64,000 nucleotides of DNA from Paenibacillus sp. FSL H8-0537 (GCF_038051995.1 NZ_CP150290.1:1723501-1787500), one strand, 5' to 3'; positions 33,000-42,556 are shown, counted from the first letter of the stretch. Notes: generated from the sequence alone by a model not told the origin. A program made the numbers and translations.

Positions 33000-34067
33000 C
33001 TATATATTGATGACAATGAGCTCTTTCGATTTAAAATTCGTAACGATGCAGCGTTCGTCCTCATAAATGGCAACCCCGCTCCAGAGATCATACGGGTACA
33101 GGCTCCAATCTCCCTCTCCAAACGAGGTGACGTAGCAGATAAGCTCGCCGGTGAGCATGTCGAAGCGTCCTAGGTTAAAGGTTCGATCAGCCGTTTGCCA
33201 TACAGCTAGGAATTCGGCTTCGCTGCGAATATGGCAAGCCTGCATGCGGGTCAGTTGTCTGGACCAAAGCTTTTTCTTCGGAGCAAGCTCCACCAGCTGG
33301 AGCTTATGATCCGTATTTCCGTCATAGAACAACGCTTGTCCTGCTAAAAAAGCTTGCTGTGGCCGCGAACCGGCCTTTTTTTTCATTTTCCATTCGGGCT
33401 CATTGCTGGCCAAATTGAAGGCGATGATCTCGCCAGCATAGCTGCTGGAAACCATCAGCTGCCCATGAAAATGTGGAGTCGCAGCGATCGCCCAGCCGCC
33501 CGCATATTTAAACTCATGAGCGATGTCCCATTTGTTTGGGACAATCTCAATAATTTTAGAGCTTCCGGTAGCTGCGAAGTATCTGCCTTGATGCTTTTGA
33601 ATAGCAGAGTCCAGCCACTTAACCCGATGCTTTCGTTTAGACAGCGTTTTGCCAGTCAACGGGTCAATCGTTTGGATCTCCGTACCGCGGCAGCAGAAAA
33701 GCGTCCCATCAATCAAAGACAGGTTATTGCTGCTAAGATCTTTAAAAGCTTTGGACCAACGAACAGCACCGGTTTCCCGATCAAGCGAGCTCCAACTGTA
33801 GCGGGAAGCGATAATGATGCTATTTTCAAACAGAAGCGGGATTGCATTGATTTCATCACATAATGCCGCATGATTCGGCAGCGTATAACGCCAGACGATT
33901 TCACCAGTCAGCCTATTTACCGCGGCAAGCTCGCCGGCAAGCACTTGTGGTGTTTGCGGCTTGTTTTTGTTCAATGCGACATAAACGATGTCTCCCTCTA
34001 CCGTAAAATAAGACGGCTCACAAAAGGCATCTTTATCTCCAACTAGCGAAATCTGAAGTACATTCAT
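33000..34067 (-). CDS. PQQ-like beta-propeller repeat protein
   Basis: A 355-residue soluble protein with repeated propeller blades of the PQQ/BamB type: ELAAVNRLTGEIVWRYTLPN, SWSSLDRETGAVRWSKAFKD, IQTIDPLTGKTLSKRKH, EIIAFNLASNEPEWKMKKK and LQLVELAPKKKLWSRQL. There is no signal peptide, so it is probably cytosolic and a scaffold or interaction protein. Activity is unknown. The start is supported by AAAGGA and GGAG upstream. Confidence 0.82.
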   Translation of the reverse strand: MNVLQISLVGDKDAFCEPSYFTVEGDIVYVALNKNKPQTPQVLAGELAAVNRLTGEIVWRYTLPNHAALCDEINAIPLLFENSIIIASRYSWSSLDRETGAVRWSKAFKDLSSNNLSLIDGTLFCCRGTEIQTIDPLTGKTLSKRKHRVKWLDSAIQKHQGRYFAATGSSKIIEIVPNKWDIAHEFKYAGGWAIAATPHFHGQLMVSSSYAGEIIAFNLASNEPEWKMKKKAGSRPQQAFLAGQALFYDGNTDHKLQLVELAPKKKLWSRQLTRMQACHIRSEAEFLAVWQTADRTFNLGRFDMLTGELICYVTSFGEGDWSLYPYDLWSGVAIYEDERCIVTNFKSKELIVINI

Positions 34068-34114
34068 GCTCCGCGATCAGTCCTTTCCTGTCCCCATGGA
34101 ATAGAAGGGGGATA

Positions 34115-34975
34115 TTATGAAGTACCCAATAATCGCCGCAGCTTCTCCTCTGTTCCGGATTCCTCCACTGGGGTATAGACGGTGCAACGCAGGTCTACGG
34201 TGCCGAGTACTTGAAAGGAGGTCAGGGCGAACAGCATTTTGCTTGTTTTGGAGTGGCGAAATTCGATCGTGACCTCCGGTGAGCGGCTAACCTGGCTGCG
34301 CTGCCATAGCGTTTCGAATTCAGGATGGAGCCGCGACATTTCCCCGATAAAATGATCATACCAATCATCGCCCACATATTGGCCGTAATAGGTGCGGAAG
34401 ATTGCAAGGTAGCCTTCCACGAACGTTTCCCAATTGACAGCCAGACTGCGCAGCTCCTTGCGTGTAAATAGGAGTCGAATCAGGTTCCGTTCGGCATAGG
34501 GAATGGCTTTGAAATCGACGAATACATGCGCAGCGGCCTCGTTCCAGCCAACGATATGACAATGCCGGTCGGAAATAATGGTCGGGCAATAGCGCAGCTC
34601 CGTTAAGATCCGCTGCAAGGAAGGGCTAAGCTTAAGCTCCGCCTCTTCCAGCTTCAAGCCGCCCCCACCCGTCCCCGCATGATGGCCAAACGCCAGTCCA
34701 AAAATATAGTCGCGTTCATCCGCTGTCAGCAGCAGCGCACCTGCAATCGACTCCAGCACTTGGGAGGACACATGAATGTCCCGTCCCTGCTCCAGCCACG
34801 TATACCAGGTTGCGCTGACGTTCGCCAGCTGCGCCACCTCCTCCCTGCGGAGTCCTGGCGTACGCCGCCGAATGCCGGCCGGCAAGCCTACCGCCTGCGG
34901 CTTAATTCCAGCACGCTTCGCCTTCAGAAAAGACGCGAGCGCTTCTAGCCGAATACGATCGGACAAAACTCTCAA
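34115..34975 (-). CDS. XRE-type regulator with MmyB-like ligand-binding domain
   Basis: A 286-residue regulator. The N-terminal helix-turn-helix includes TPGLRREEVAQLANVSATWYTWLEQGRDIHVS (about residues 39-70), the hallmark of the MmyB family. The C-terminal MmyB-like domain (from about residue 105) includes CHIVGWNEAAAHVFVDF and RNLIRLLFT. Related proteins often control adjacent dehydrogenase or transporter genes. The start is uncertain between two TTG codons (34975 or four codons later). It is divergent from fabF. Confidence 0.85.
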   Translation of the reverse strand: MRVLSDRIRLEALASFLKAKRAGIKPQAVGLPAGIRRRTPGLRREEVAQLANVSATWYTWLEQGRDIHVSSQVLESIAGALLLTADERDYIFGLAFGHHAGTGGGGLKLEEAELKLSPSLQRILTELRYCPTIISDRHCHIVGWNEAAAHVFVDFKAIPYAERNLIRLLFTRKELRSLAVNWETFVEGYLAIFRTYYGQYVGDDWYDHFIGEMSRLHPEFETLWQRSQVSRSPEVTIEFRHSKTSKMLFALTSFQVLGTVDLRCTVYTPVEESGTEEKLRRLLGTS

Positions 34976-35037
34976 ACCCTTTCCATTACGCTGTTATTTA
35001 TTATTGTAGTATAGCTAATACTAGGATAAACGACAAC

Positions 35038-35066
35038 TTGTAATAGGATAATTCGTTTGCCATAAT
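35038..35066 (+). promoter_or_regulatory. Promoter of fabF
   Basis: TTGTAA (35038-35043), 17-base spacer, CATAAT (35061-35066). Confidence 0.6.
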
Positions 35067-35112
35067 ACAATCAATCGAGATAAGCAGTTTAATCCTGGAA
35101 AGCGGGGAACAA

Positions 35113-36360
35113 ATGATGAACAGAGTTGTTGTAACGGGACTTGGTGTCGTATCGCCATTAGGAATTGGGGTAGAGACGTTTTGGGAAGGAATGCTTGCGG
35201 GCAAATCAGGAATTGGCCCTATAGATACATTTGATGCAGCGAACCATAAGACGCATTTCGCCGGTCTGGTGCGGGATTTTAATCCGGAGGAGCGGTTTGG
35301 GAAAAAAGAAGCCCGCAAATTGGACCGCTTCACCCAGTTCGGCCTCGCGGCAGCGGAAGAGGCGCTTGCCGATTCGGGCTTGCAGCTGGAGCAGCTGGAC
35401 CGTGAGCGGCTGGCGGTATATGTCGGCTCTGGCATTGGCGGCCTGCAAACGCTGCAGGATAACGAAGGGCAGCTGCGTCAGCGTGGGCCAGGCCGGGTGA
35501 GCCCGCTGCTTGTGCCCATGATGATTGCCAATATGGCAGCTGCGCAAATCAGCATCAGGCTCGGCTCGCTCGGCCCGACGCTTGCGCCCGTTACGGCCTG
35601 CTCGGTGGGCAATACCGCCATTGGCGAAGCATTCCGCCTCATTCGCGGCGGCTGGGCGGACGTCGTGTTTGCCGGAGGCTCAGAGGCAGCCGTAACGGAT
35701 ATTGCGCTCGCAGGCTTTGGCAATGCGACCGCGATTTCCACCCGCAACGAGGAGCCGCAGCGGGCAAGCCGACCTTTTGACAGCGGCCGGGATGGCTTCG
35801 TCATGTCAGAGGGAGCGGGCATTATGGTGCTGGAATCGCTTGAGCATGCGCAAAGCAGAGGAGCGCGCATTTATGCGGAGGTCGTAGGCTATGGAGCGAC
35901 CTCGGATGCGTATCATATCGTAGCGACGCCGCCTGACGGAGATGGCGCATACCGGGCAATGAAGCTTGCGCTGCAAGAAGCGGGACTAGCCCCTGCAGAT
36001 GTGGATGTGATCAGCGCACATGCTACAAGTACTGAGGTTGGTGATCGCTCGGAGGCTTCGGCGATTCGCCGCTTGTTTGCAGCAGATGGCAAGCAGCCGC
36101 CAGCCGTCACGGCGACAAAGTCGATGCTGGGCCATATGCTCGGCGCATCGGGAGGGGCACAGGCGATTGCCCTCGCCAAAGGCTTGCAGGAAGGCGTCAT
36201 TACGCCGACGATCAACTACGAGCAGCCGGACCCGGCTTGCGGAGATTTGGACATCGTAGCGAATAAAGCTCGCCGCGCGAATATAAAGGTGGGCCTCACG
36301 AACTCCTTCGGCTTTGGCGGGCATAATGCGGTCATTGCGATGCGAAAATTTGAGGGGTAA
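35113..36360 (+). CDS. fabF: Beta-ketoacyl-ACP synthase II
   Basis: A condensing enzyme that elongates acyl-ACP in type II fatty acid synthesis. The Cys-His-His triad falls at the classical positions: C163 in VTACSVGNTAIGEAF, H303 in SAHATSTEVGD and H341 in KSMLGHMLGASGG. The length of 415 aa is typical. The nucleophile neighbourhood reads ACSVG rather than the commoner ACSTG/ACATG. No acpP, fabD, fabG or other fab gene is adjacent, so this may be a secondary FabF paralog. The ribosome site is weak (GGGG); ATGs at 35113 and 35116 are equivalent. Confidence 0.93.
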   Translation: MMNRVVVTGLGVVSPLGIGVETFWEGMLAGKSGIGPIDTFDAANHKTHFAGLVRDFNPEERFGKKEARKLDRFTQFGLAAAEEALADSGLQLEQLDRERLAVYVGSGIGGLQTLQDNEGQLRQRGPGRVSPLLVPMMIANMAAAQISIRLGSLGPTLAPVTACSVGNTAIGEAFRLIRGGWADVVFAGGSEAAVTDIALAGFGNATAISTRNEEPQRASRPFDSGRDGFVMSEGAGIMVLESLEHAQSRGARIYAEVVGYGATSDAYHIVATPPDGDGAYRAMKLALQEAGLAPADVDVISAHATSTEVGDRSEASAIRRLFAADGKQPPAVTATKSMLGHMLGASGGAQAIALAKGLQEGVITPTINYEQPDPACGDLDIVANKARRANIKVGLTNSFGFGGHNAVIAMRKFEG

Positions 36361-36544
36361 CCCTAAACAACAAAGCTTCGCAAGCGAGCAGAGCGCAGAC
36401 TGCTGAAATGGCAGGATAACTACCGGGGATAATGTGAAAAAATAGCCCATCCCGCTCATTCGTCCCGCAAATCAGTTATAATAAAACGATAGCAATGCGG
36501 AATATACGGCCCTTCGGAGCTGGAGACGAAAAGGACGATGAGAG

Positions 36545-38017
36545 ATGGGAAGAGAGCTGGTAATCGGGCTTGATCTGGGGACAACCAGCGTTAAAGCTTG
36601 TATTTTTGATACACATGGCCATTTGGTCGCAGATGTTGAGAAAATGAACACCTTTCACTATCCGCAGCAGGGCTGGGTGGAGCAGAGCGCAGTGGAAATC
36701 GAGCGCTCGGCGGTGCTCGCTATCAGAGAAGCGATTGAGAAGGCGAAGGTGCAGGAAGGCGAGCTGCTGGCGCTTGGGTTTTCGGCGGCGATGCATGCGA
36801 TTTTGACGCTGGACGCTGACGGGAAGCCGACTTCTCCGGCGATTATTTGGGCGGATGGAAGAAGCGCAGGCCAAGCAGAAGCGATGCTGGCAGCAAATGG
36901 GGAGCAGGTGTATAAGGCAACGGGAACGCCGATTCACCCGATGACGCCGCTCATGAAGCTGCTGTGGATGAAAGAAAATAACTACGAGCCTTATGAGCAG
37001 GCGAGCTATTTCATGTCGATTAAGGAATATTTGCTTTACAGCTGGTTTGGCCAGCGCAAAATCGATTATGCAATGGCCTCGGCAACCGGCTTGTTCAATC
37101 CGGCGAAGCTGGACTGGGAAGCAGAGCTGCTGGCGCTTACTGGCATTACAGCAGAGCAGCTGTCCGAAATCGTGCCGCCAACGGAAATTCTCTCTGGGCT
37201 GAATGTGGATATTGCTGCGCAAATGGGCGTCTCAGCGGACCTGCCCTTCGCGATTGGCTCTGCGGATGGGCAGCTGTCTAACCTCGGCATTGGAGCGATT
37301 CTTCCCGGCGAGGTTGCCGTATCTGTTGGGACGAGCGGGGCGATCCGCCAGCTTACGCATCAGGCGAAGGTGAGCGATAGCCGCGAGACATTCTGCTACT
37401 CTTTTACGAAGGACACGTATATCGTGGGCGGTCCAACGAACAATGGCGGCATTGCGCTGCAATGGCTGAAGGAGACGCTGAATTATGAGGGCGGATACGA
37501 AGCTTTTCTGGCTGAGGCTGAAAAAATTGCTCCCGGCGCGGACAGCCTGCTCTTCTTGCCGTATTTGAACGGCGAACGGGCACCGCTGTGGAACCAGCGG
37601 GCGAAGGGCAATTTCTACGGCTTAACGATGACCCATGAGCGGGCACACTTAATTCGCGCGGTGCTGGAGGGCGTAACGTTCAACCTGTATCAGATCGGCA
37701 AGGCGCTGGAGAAGCTCGCGGGCGCGCCGCAGAAAATGTATGTGAATGGCGGCCTGTCCCGCTCGCCGCTCTGGCTGCAAATGATGGCGGATATTTTCGA
37801 TGCGGAAATATACGTCTCGGAAAACCATCACAGCGCCGCATGGGGCGCCGCTTGGACCGCTCTGGTAGCGGCGGGTCATGCGGCCTCCTTTGAGGAAATT
37901 AAGCAGCATATTCCGATGGACAAGCCCGTTGTTCCGAACCCGGAGACGAGCAAGCGCTACAAAGAAATTTATGCCCATTATGAAAAGCTGGCGAAAACGA
38001 TGGCAGCCTTTTTCTAA
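36545..38017 (+). CDS. gntK: Gluconokinase (FGGY family)
   Basis: Phosphorylates gluconate to 6-phosphogluconate using ATP. FGGY features are visible: N-terminal phosphate-binding LDLGTTSVKACIFD, GFSAAMHAILTLDADGKP and ADGRS as in gluconate kinases, VGTSGAIR, and the C-terminal YVNGGLSRSPLWLQMMADIF. The length is 490 aa. No gntR, gntP or gntZ is adjacent, so unlike in B. subtilis it is not in a gnt operon. FGGY substrate assignment is by similarity and another polyol or sugar acid is possible. Confidence 0.85.
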   Translation: MGRELVIGLDLGTTSVKACIFDTHGHLVADVEKMNTFHYPQQGWVEQSAVEIERSAVLAIREAIEKAKVQEGELLALGFSAAMHAILTLDADGKPTSPAIIWADGRSAGQAEAMLAANGEQVYKATGTPIHPMTPLMKLLWMKENNYEPYEQASYFMSIKEYLLYSWFGQRKIDYAMASATGLFNPAKLDWEAELLALTGITAEQLSEIVPPTEILSGLNVDIAAQMGVSADLPFAIGSADGQLSNLGIGAILPGEVAVSVGTSGAIRQLTHQAKVSDSRETFCYSFTKDTYIVGGPTNNGGIALQWLKETLNYEGGYEAFLAEAEKIAPGADSLLFLPYLNGERAPLWNQRAKGNFYGLTMTHERAHLIRAVLEGVTFNLYQIGKALEKLAGAPQKMYVNGGLSRSPLWLQMMADIFDAEIYVSENHHSAAWGAAWTALVAAGHAASFEEIKQHIPMDKPVVPNPETSKRYKEIYAHYEKLAKTMAAFF

Positions 38018-38051
38018 AGGGCTGACTATGCTAGCCTGGTAGCAGTTGAAA

Positions 38052-38103
38052 AAAAGCAAGCCCCGGCATTGTGAGTGATCACCGCCAGGGCTTGCTTTTT
38101 TAT
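38052..38103. terminator. Bidirectional terminator between gntK and the convergent gene
   Basis: AAAAGCAAGCCC / GGGCTTGCTTTT stem with T-runs on both strands. Confidence 0.9.
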
Positions 38104-38151
38104 TCAAATAGCAGGAAAAAATTAGCGGCTGCTAAGTGTTGGCAACGCTGT

Positions 38152-39345
38152 TTATGTTTTATTCAGCGAATAGCTGTAGGTGTAGCTTTTGCCATCGAGA
38201 GCGCTGCGATAAGAGAAGCTTAGTACGCCTTTGGACGTTTCGCCAGTGAAAGCGAGCTCATCGCCATGGTAAGGAATGTCGTTTGTTTCGGCATACTCTT
38301 GCTCGGCAGCGGACAGGAACTGCTTATACAAAAGCGTAGCGGTGCCCGTCTTCAAATCGACTAAAGTGAGCAGTCCTGTCTTGTTAGGACGAATAATGAG
38401 GTAGCCTTGGCCCATGCCAAGCACGGCATACGATTCATCTTTGCCACCCAGCTTGGGAAGGTCATATTCCTCCAGCGTAGCTCCGCTGCTGTCCAGCAGC
38501 GTTAATGTTTTGCCATCGGTCAGCAGCGGATTATTGTTCATCGCCACAATGTTAGGCTCATAGCGCTGATAATACTGAGCCGCAGCCTGCTTGACGAGCT
38601 TGCTATCTTTAATATAGGCGGCGTGGGAGCGGTATTGAATGCCGGGCTCCCCGTAGTTTATGAGAAGGGATACCATGAGGCCGTTTGTTCCGATCGCTTT
38701 GGTCGACAATCCCCAATAGCCGGTAAGCTCCGGATCTATTTGAAGCTTGCCCGCAAGCTTGGGAATATCAGATTTGCCCAGCGCCGTATAAAGACTGCCG
38801 GTAGCCGGATCGATCCATGCTGCGCCTGTCTGCATGCTGCCGCCCGTTTGATAAATGATTTTTTGGTTAATCCCTACTGTGTTGTCGGCCTGCTTCCAAG
38901 TCACGCTTGCTCCAATGGATTCGGAGAAAAAGCGCAGCGGAACGTATACACGGCCCTTAATCACTTGAAGAGGAGTGTTCAGCTTGATCTTCTTTCCGTT
39001 GTTGATCGCCTCCGTGGAGCCGATCTTTAACGTAACGAGATGTCCCGGATAGCTCATGGTTACGGTTTTGGCTGCTGCGTTCCATGCGACCATCGCTCCG
39101 AGCAGCTCGCCAACCTCGCGAAGCGGCATATATACCGAGTTTTGCGATATAAAAGGGGCCGATTCAGTCAAATGCGAATTGCCGTTAATCTTAAGCGTTA
39201 TTTTCTTGGCGGCTGGTGCTGCTGCCGCTGTTATGTAATTGCTGCTGTTCACTGGAAGCGCTGCTGATGCAAGAGGCGCCACTATTAGCGAAGCTGCAAG
39301 ACTGATTGCTGGAATGATTGTAAAAGCGGCGCGAAAACGTTTCAT
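38152..39345 (-). CDS. Secreted protein with copper-amine-oxidase-N domain
   Basis: A 397-residue exported protein with a signal peptide (about residues 1-28, ending PLASA). A Cu_amine_oxidN1 domain follows at about residues 45-160, with paired PLREVGELLGAMVAWN and VPLRFFSESIGASVTWK. The C-terminal part is beta-propeller-like (DPATGSLYTALGKSD, LTLLDSSGATLEEYDLP). It probably associates with the cell wall. The start MKRFRAAF is fixed by AGGAGGA; the longer reading with MAIAAAL is rejected. It is a second representative of the domain seen at 22389. Confidence 0.88.
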   Translation of the reverse strand: MKRFRAAFTIIPAISLAASLIVAPLASAALPVNSSNYITAAAAPAAKKITLKINGNSHLTESAPFISQNSVYMPLREVGELLGAMVAWNAAAKTVTMSYPGHLVTLKIGSTEAINNGKKIKLNTPLQVIKGRVYVPLRFFSESIGASVTWKQADNTVGINQKIIYQTGGSMQTGAAWIDPATGSLYTALGKSDIPKLAGKLQIDPELTGYWGLSTKAIGTNGLMVSLLINYGEPGIQYRSHAAYIKDSKLVKQAAAQYYQRYEPNIVAMNNNPLLTDGKTLTLLDSSGATLEEYDLPKLGGKDESYAVLGMGQGYLIIRPNKTGLLTLVDLKTGTATLLYKQFLSAAEQEYAETNDIPYHGDELAFTGETSKGVLSFSYRSALDGKSYTYSYSLNKT

Positions 39346-39564
39346 CCGTATTCCTCCTGTTAAGGCTGCTGCTATTGCCATGCCTTCTAAGCTTATTCTA
39401 AAATTAAAGACGCAGCTACACTACAAATAGTTACAATTTTGGCTGAATAAATTTCAATGTCGAGGGTGATGAAGGAATTAACGCCCTCCAAGTGGAATTC
39501 ATGTATAATTGCTTTGAAGCAATGGCTACCAATAGCATAAAAAGTTATTTCGGAGGTATCGCAT

Positions 39565-40368
39565 ATGACGGAAGTGGCTTTATGGCCAGATTCAGCTTAT
39601 GAAAATGTGGAAGGTGAGCGCCCGTATTTAGTGCCTCATCTCATCAAGTCAGACAAGCCTCTAGCGGCAGTTATCGTGCTCCCAGGCGGCGGTTACCGCT
39701 ATCGCGCCGACCATGAGGGCGAGCCGATTGCCAAGTGGTTGAATGATTTGGGCTTGCATGCATTTGTTCTTCATTACCGTGTAGCTCCGCATAAGCATCC
39801 TATTCCGCTTGGTGACGCGAAGCGCGCCATGCGGATTGTCAGAAACCGGGCAGCTGAATTCGGCATTGATCCCGCGCGTATTGGCATACTCGGCTTTTCG
39901 GCTGGCGGTCATTTGGCTTCCACAGCCGGCACGCATTTTGATGCCGGAGACAGCAGCAGCCCTGATCCGATCGAACGCGCAAGCAGCCGTCCGGATGCGA
40001 TGGTTCTGTGTTATCCGGTTATTTCGTTTGGAGAGTTCCGTCACGATGGTTCACTGGTCCATTTGCTTGGTGAGGATGCGCCTGAGGAGCTTCGCAGGGA
40101 GCTGTCGAGCGAGCTGCAGGTAACGGAGCAGACACCGCCGACCTTCCTCTGGCATTGCGCAGATGACGGGGCCGTTCCGGTCCAGAACAGCTTAATGTTT
40201 GCAGCAGCGCTGGCGAGCAAGGGCGTGCCGTACGAAATGCACATTTATGAGAGCGGCGGACATGGCATTGGTCTTGCTTATGACCATCCTGAAGCGCATA
40301 CCTGGAGCTTATGCTGCGGCAATTGGCTGAAAAAACGCGGCTTTACGGAAGAAGCAGACATACAATAA
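39565..40368 (+). CDS. Alpha/beta hydrolase (esterase)
   Basis: A 267-residue cytosolic serine esterase of the BD-FAE/acetyl-esterase group. The nucleophile is Ser112 in GFSAGGH, the oxyanion region reads VLPGGGYRYRADHEGE, the acid lies in HCADDGAVPV and the base in GGHGIG. Such enzymes remove acetyl groups from sugars or xylo-oligosaccharides. GGAGG precedes the ATG. It is monocistronic with a strong terminator at 40500. Confidence 0.9.
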   Translation: MTEVALWPDSAYENVEGERPYLVPHLIKSDKPLAAVIVLPGGGYRYRADHEGEPIAKWLNDLGLHAFVLHYRVAPHKHPIPLGDAKRAMRIVRNRAAEFGIDPARIGILGFSAGGHLASTAGTHFDAGDSSSPDPIERASSRPDAMVLCYPVISFGEFRHDGSLVHLLGEDAPEELRRELSSELQVTEQTPPTFLWHCADDGAVPVQNSLMFAAALASKGVPYEMHIYESGGHGIGLAYDHPEAHTWSLCCGNWLKKRGFTEEADIQ

Positions 40369-40499
40369 CACTAGCTTAAATGGCGAACAGCAGGAGAGCA
40401 GCAGCAGGGCGTAGGAGCGAATAAACCGTTCATTCTAATGTCTGGTCCACAGGGTCTGCTGCTGATTGCTTAAAGGTTTGCTGCGAGCAGCAGTCACAG

Positions 40500-40528
40500 G
40501 GTCTCCGGGCAAAGCCGGAGACCTTTTT
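40500..40528 (+). terminator. Terminator after the esterase gene
   Basis: GGTCTCCGG / CCGGAGACC with a 6-base loop followed by five T's. Confidence 0.9.
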
Positions 40529-40530
40529 GT

Positions 40531-40575
40531 AACTATAAGCATGTATAAGTGTCAACCTTATAATCGGCGTATGAC
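40531..40575 (+). repeat. Partial, degenerate repeat family A copy
   Basis: AACTATAAGCATGTATAAGT and CTTATAATCGGCGTATGAC align with the hairpin half of copies 1-3, but the second half is not recognisable. It sits directly before the SDR gene at 40606. Confidence 0.45.
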
Positions 40576-40605
40576 GATATAGCTAGAGAAGCGGAGCTGA
40601 GAAGC

Positions 40606-41469
40606 ATGATGCAAATGAGTGGGAAAATCGTACTTGTTACCGGAGCAAATGCGGGCATGGGATTGGCATCAGTTACGGAGCTGGCGAAGGCTGGCGCGGA
40701 AGTTATTATGGCTTGCCGCAGCTTGGAGCGAGGGGAGGCCGCACGGCAGCAGGCGCTTGCCGCAAGCGGAGCCTCGCATATTGAGCTGATGGCCTGTGAT
40801 TTGGGAGATTTAGCGAGCATTCATGCCTTTTGCGAAGCATTCAAGCAGCGGTACGACCGACTGGATGTGCTGCTGAACAATGCTGGCGTTGTATCGCTGA
40901 AGCGCGAGCTAACCAAAGATGGTTATGAATGCATGATTGGCGTCAATCATCTGGGACATTTTTTACTGACGACATCGTTGTTGGAGCTGCTGAAGCAATC
41001 GCCGCAGGGCAGAGTAGTCAATGTATCCTCGGGCGCGTATAAAGCGGGGAAAATCCATTTTGAGGATATCAATCTGACCCGGGGCTTTAGTGTAGTAAAG
41101 GGTTATGCCCAATCGAAGCTGGCCAATATTTTGTTCACCAAGGAGCTGGCTAAGCGGCTGGCGCATACGAAGGTGACGGTTAATTGCCTGCATCCCGGAG
41201 CGGTAGGAACGTCGCTGGGCGTCAACCGCCAGACGGGATTCGGCAAAAGCATGCATGCGCTGCTGCGGCCTTTTTTCTTGACTTCGCTGCAGGGCGCGCA
41301 GACGGCGCTTTATTTGGCAAGCTCGGAGGAAGGTGGAGCGGTAAGCGGGCACTATTTTTATAAGCAAAAAAGGGAGGACGTGTCTCCAAAAGCCAAGGAT
41401 GAGCAGGCTGCCAAGCGGCTGTGGGAATGGAGCGAGCAGCAGGCAAGCCAAGCAAATCGTGTGAAATAA
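40606..41469 (+). CDS. SDR family oxidoreductase (retinol-dehydrogenase-like)
   Basis: A 287-residue short-chain dehydrogenase with cofactor motif TGANAGMGLAS, NADP-type MACRSLERGEAAR, NNAGV, catalytic Ser in VVNVSSGAYK and Y-x-x-x-K in YAQSKLAN. The pattern and GVNHLGHFLLT are typical of the retinol dehydrogenase/protochlorophyllide reductase-like group. The substrate is unknown. GGAG lies nine bases before the ATG. A separate binding-protein gene follows 37 bases later. Confidence 0.9.
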   Translation: MMQMSGKIVLVTGANAGMGLASVTELAKAGAEVIMACRSLERGEAARQQALAASGASHIELMACDLGDLASIHAFCEAFKQRYDRLDVLLNNAGVVSLKRELTKDGYECMIGVNHLGHFLLTTSLLELLKQSPQGRVVNVSSGAYKAGKIHFEDINLTRGFSVVKGYAQSKLANILFTKELAKRLAHTKVTVNCLHPGAVGTSLGVNRQTGFGKSMHALLRPFFLTSLQGAQTALYLASSEEGGAVSGHYFYKQKREDVSPKAKDEQAAKRLWEWSEQQASQANRVK

Positions 41470-41506
41470 AGCGAGATGGGGGGCGTTATGGTGGGAGGTT
41501 GTTTGA

Positions 41507-42325
41507 ATGTTTGAGAAAGCCACCGTCAAGTCGGCGATTGCGCTGATTGCACTGTTCAGCCTTATGCTGGCTGGCTGTACGAAGGATGCGCCGAAACCGG
41601 AAAGAAGCAATCCGGCCATGCTGCAATGGCTGCCCATCATTCAAGAGTCGGGCAAGCTGGTTATCGCCACAACCGAAAATTACCCGTTTGAATATACGGA
41701 TGAAGAGACGGGCGAGTTTATAGGATACGATGTGGATTTGGCACTGGCTATTGCAGACGAAATTGGCGTAGAGATTGAATGGAAAAAAATGCCCTTTGCT
41801 GACCTGCTTAATGCCCTGCAGCTGGGCAAAGCCGATATGGTTATTGCCAGTATGTATATTACGGAGGAGCGGGAGCAGATCGTCGATATGTCGGATAAAT
41901 ATTTGGATAGCGGCATGGCGATCGTCAGGCGGAAGGGCGACAATTCGGTGAGCTCGCTCAGTGATCTGGATGGCAAAACGATTGGGGTAAAAACGCAAGC
42001 AAGCAGCGAGCGGGAAGCAGAAGCGCTGATTGCACAGGGTAAAAAAATTAAAATACGCTCGTATGCTTCGGTGGCGGAATGTTTGGAAGCACTGCGCTCC
42101 AGCGAGGTAGATATCGTATTTAACGATTATTTAAAACAGGTCAGCTACAATCAGCATTATCCCGAGGCGCAGCTGGAGCTGGCAGGGGGTGCATTTACCA
42201 AAGAAGGATTCGGGATAGCTGTCGTCAAAGGGCAGACCGAATTGCTTCAGGTCGTCAATCAGGTCATACACAGGCTGCAGGAAAATGGCGATGCGGATGT
42301 GCTGTACAGCAAATGGCTGCAATAA
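41507..42325 (+). CDS. Amino-acid-type ABC substrate-binding lipoprotein
   Basis: A 272-residue family 3 solute-binding protein with lipobox LAGC (Cys24). The ligand-binding core has GKLVIATTENYPFEYTDEETGEFIGYDVDLALAIADEIG and LDGKTIGVKTQASSEREA. It probably binds polar amino acids. No permease or ATPase gene follows; a possible 37-residue membrane peptide and then a terminator do, so the binding protein is an orphan here. GGGAGG precedes the ATG. Confidence 0.9.
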   Translation: MFEKATVKSAIALIALFSLMLAGCTKDAPKPERSNPAMLQWLPIIQESGKLVIATTENYPFEYTDEETGEFIGYDVDLALAIADEIGVEIEWKKMPFADLLNALQLGKADMVIASMYITEEREQIVDMSDKYLDSGMAIVRRKGDNSVSSLSDLDGKTIGVKTQASSEREAEALIAQGKKIKIRSYASVAECLEALRSSEVDIVFNDYLKQVSYNQHYPEAQLELAGGAFTKEGFGIAVVKGQTELLQVVNQVIHRLQENGDADVLYSKWLQ

Positions 42326-42347
42326 AGGAGGAGCACACTGGGCTGTC

Positions 42348-42461
42348 ATGATTGAATGCCTAGTGAAGCTGGGACTTGGGCTGCTGCTCATCATTAAAAC
42401 ACAGCTCATATTTGGCTGGGTGGAACGCACCTTTAAGCAGGTTCGGACGAACAACCAATAA
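42348..42461 (+). CDS. Possible 37-residue single-helix membrane peptide
   Basis: The frame encodes MIECLVKLGLGLLLIIKTQL followed by IFGWVERTFKQVRTNNQ: one membrane helix and a basic amphipathic tail. AGGAGG lies upstream at 42326-42332 but about 15 bases from the ATG, which is long. It sits between the binding-protein stop and a terminator, so it would be cotranscribed. No family recognised. Confidence 0.4.
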   Translation: MIECLVKLGLGLLLIIKTQLIFGWVERTFKQVRTNNQ

Positions 42462-42491
42462 ACGAATGATCAATTAACGTATGGGCATAAA

Positions 42492-42556
42492 AAAGACTGG
42501 CGACGCATCGGGCTGTGCATGAAGGGCACCCGATAAGGTCATCGCCAGTTTTTTTG
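42492..42556 (+). terminator. Terminator of the binding-protein transcript
   Basis: ACTGGCGA / TCGCCAGT outer stem and ATCGGG / CCCGAT inner stem, followed by a T-run. Confidence 0.88.
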
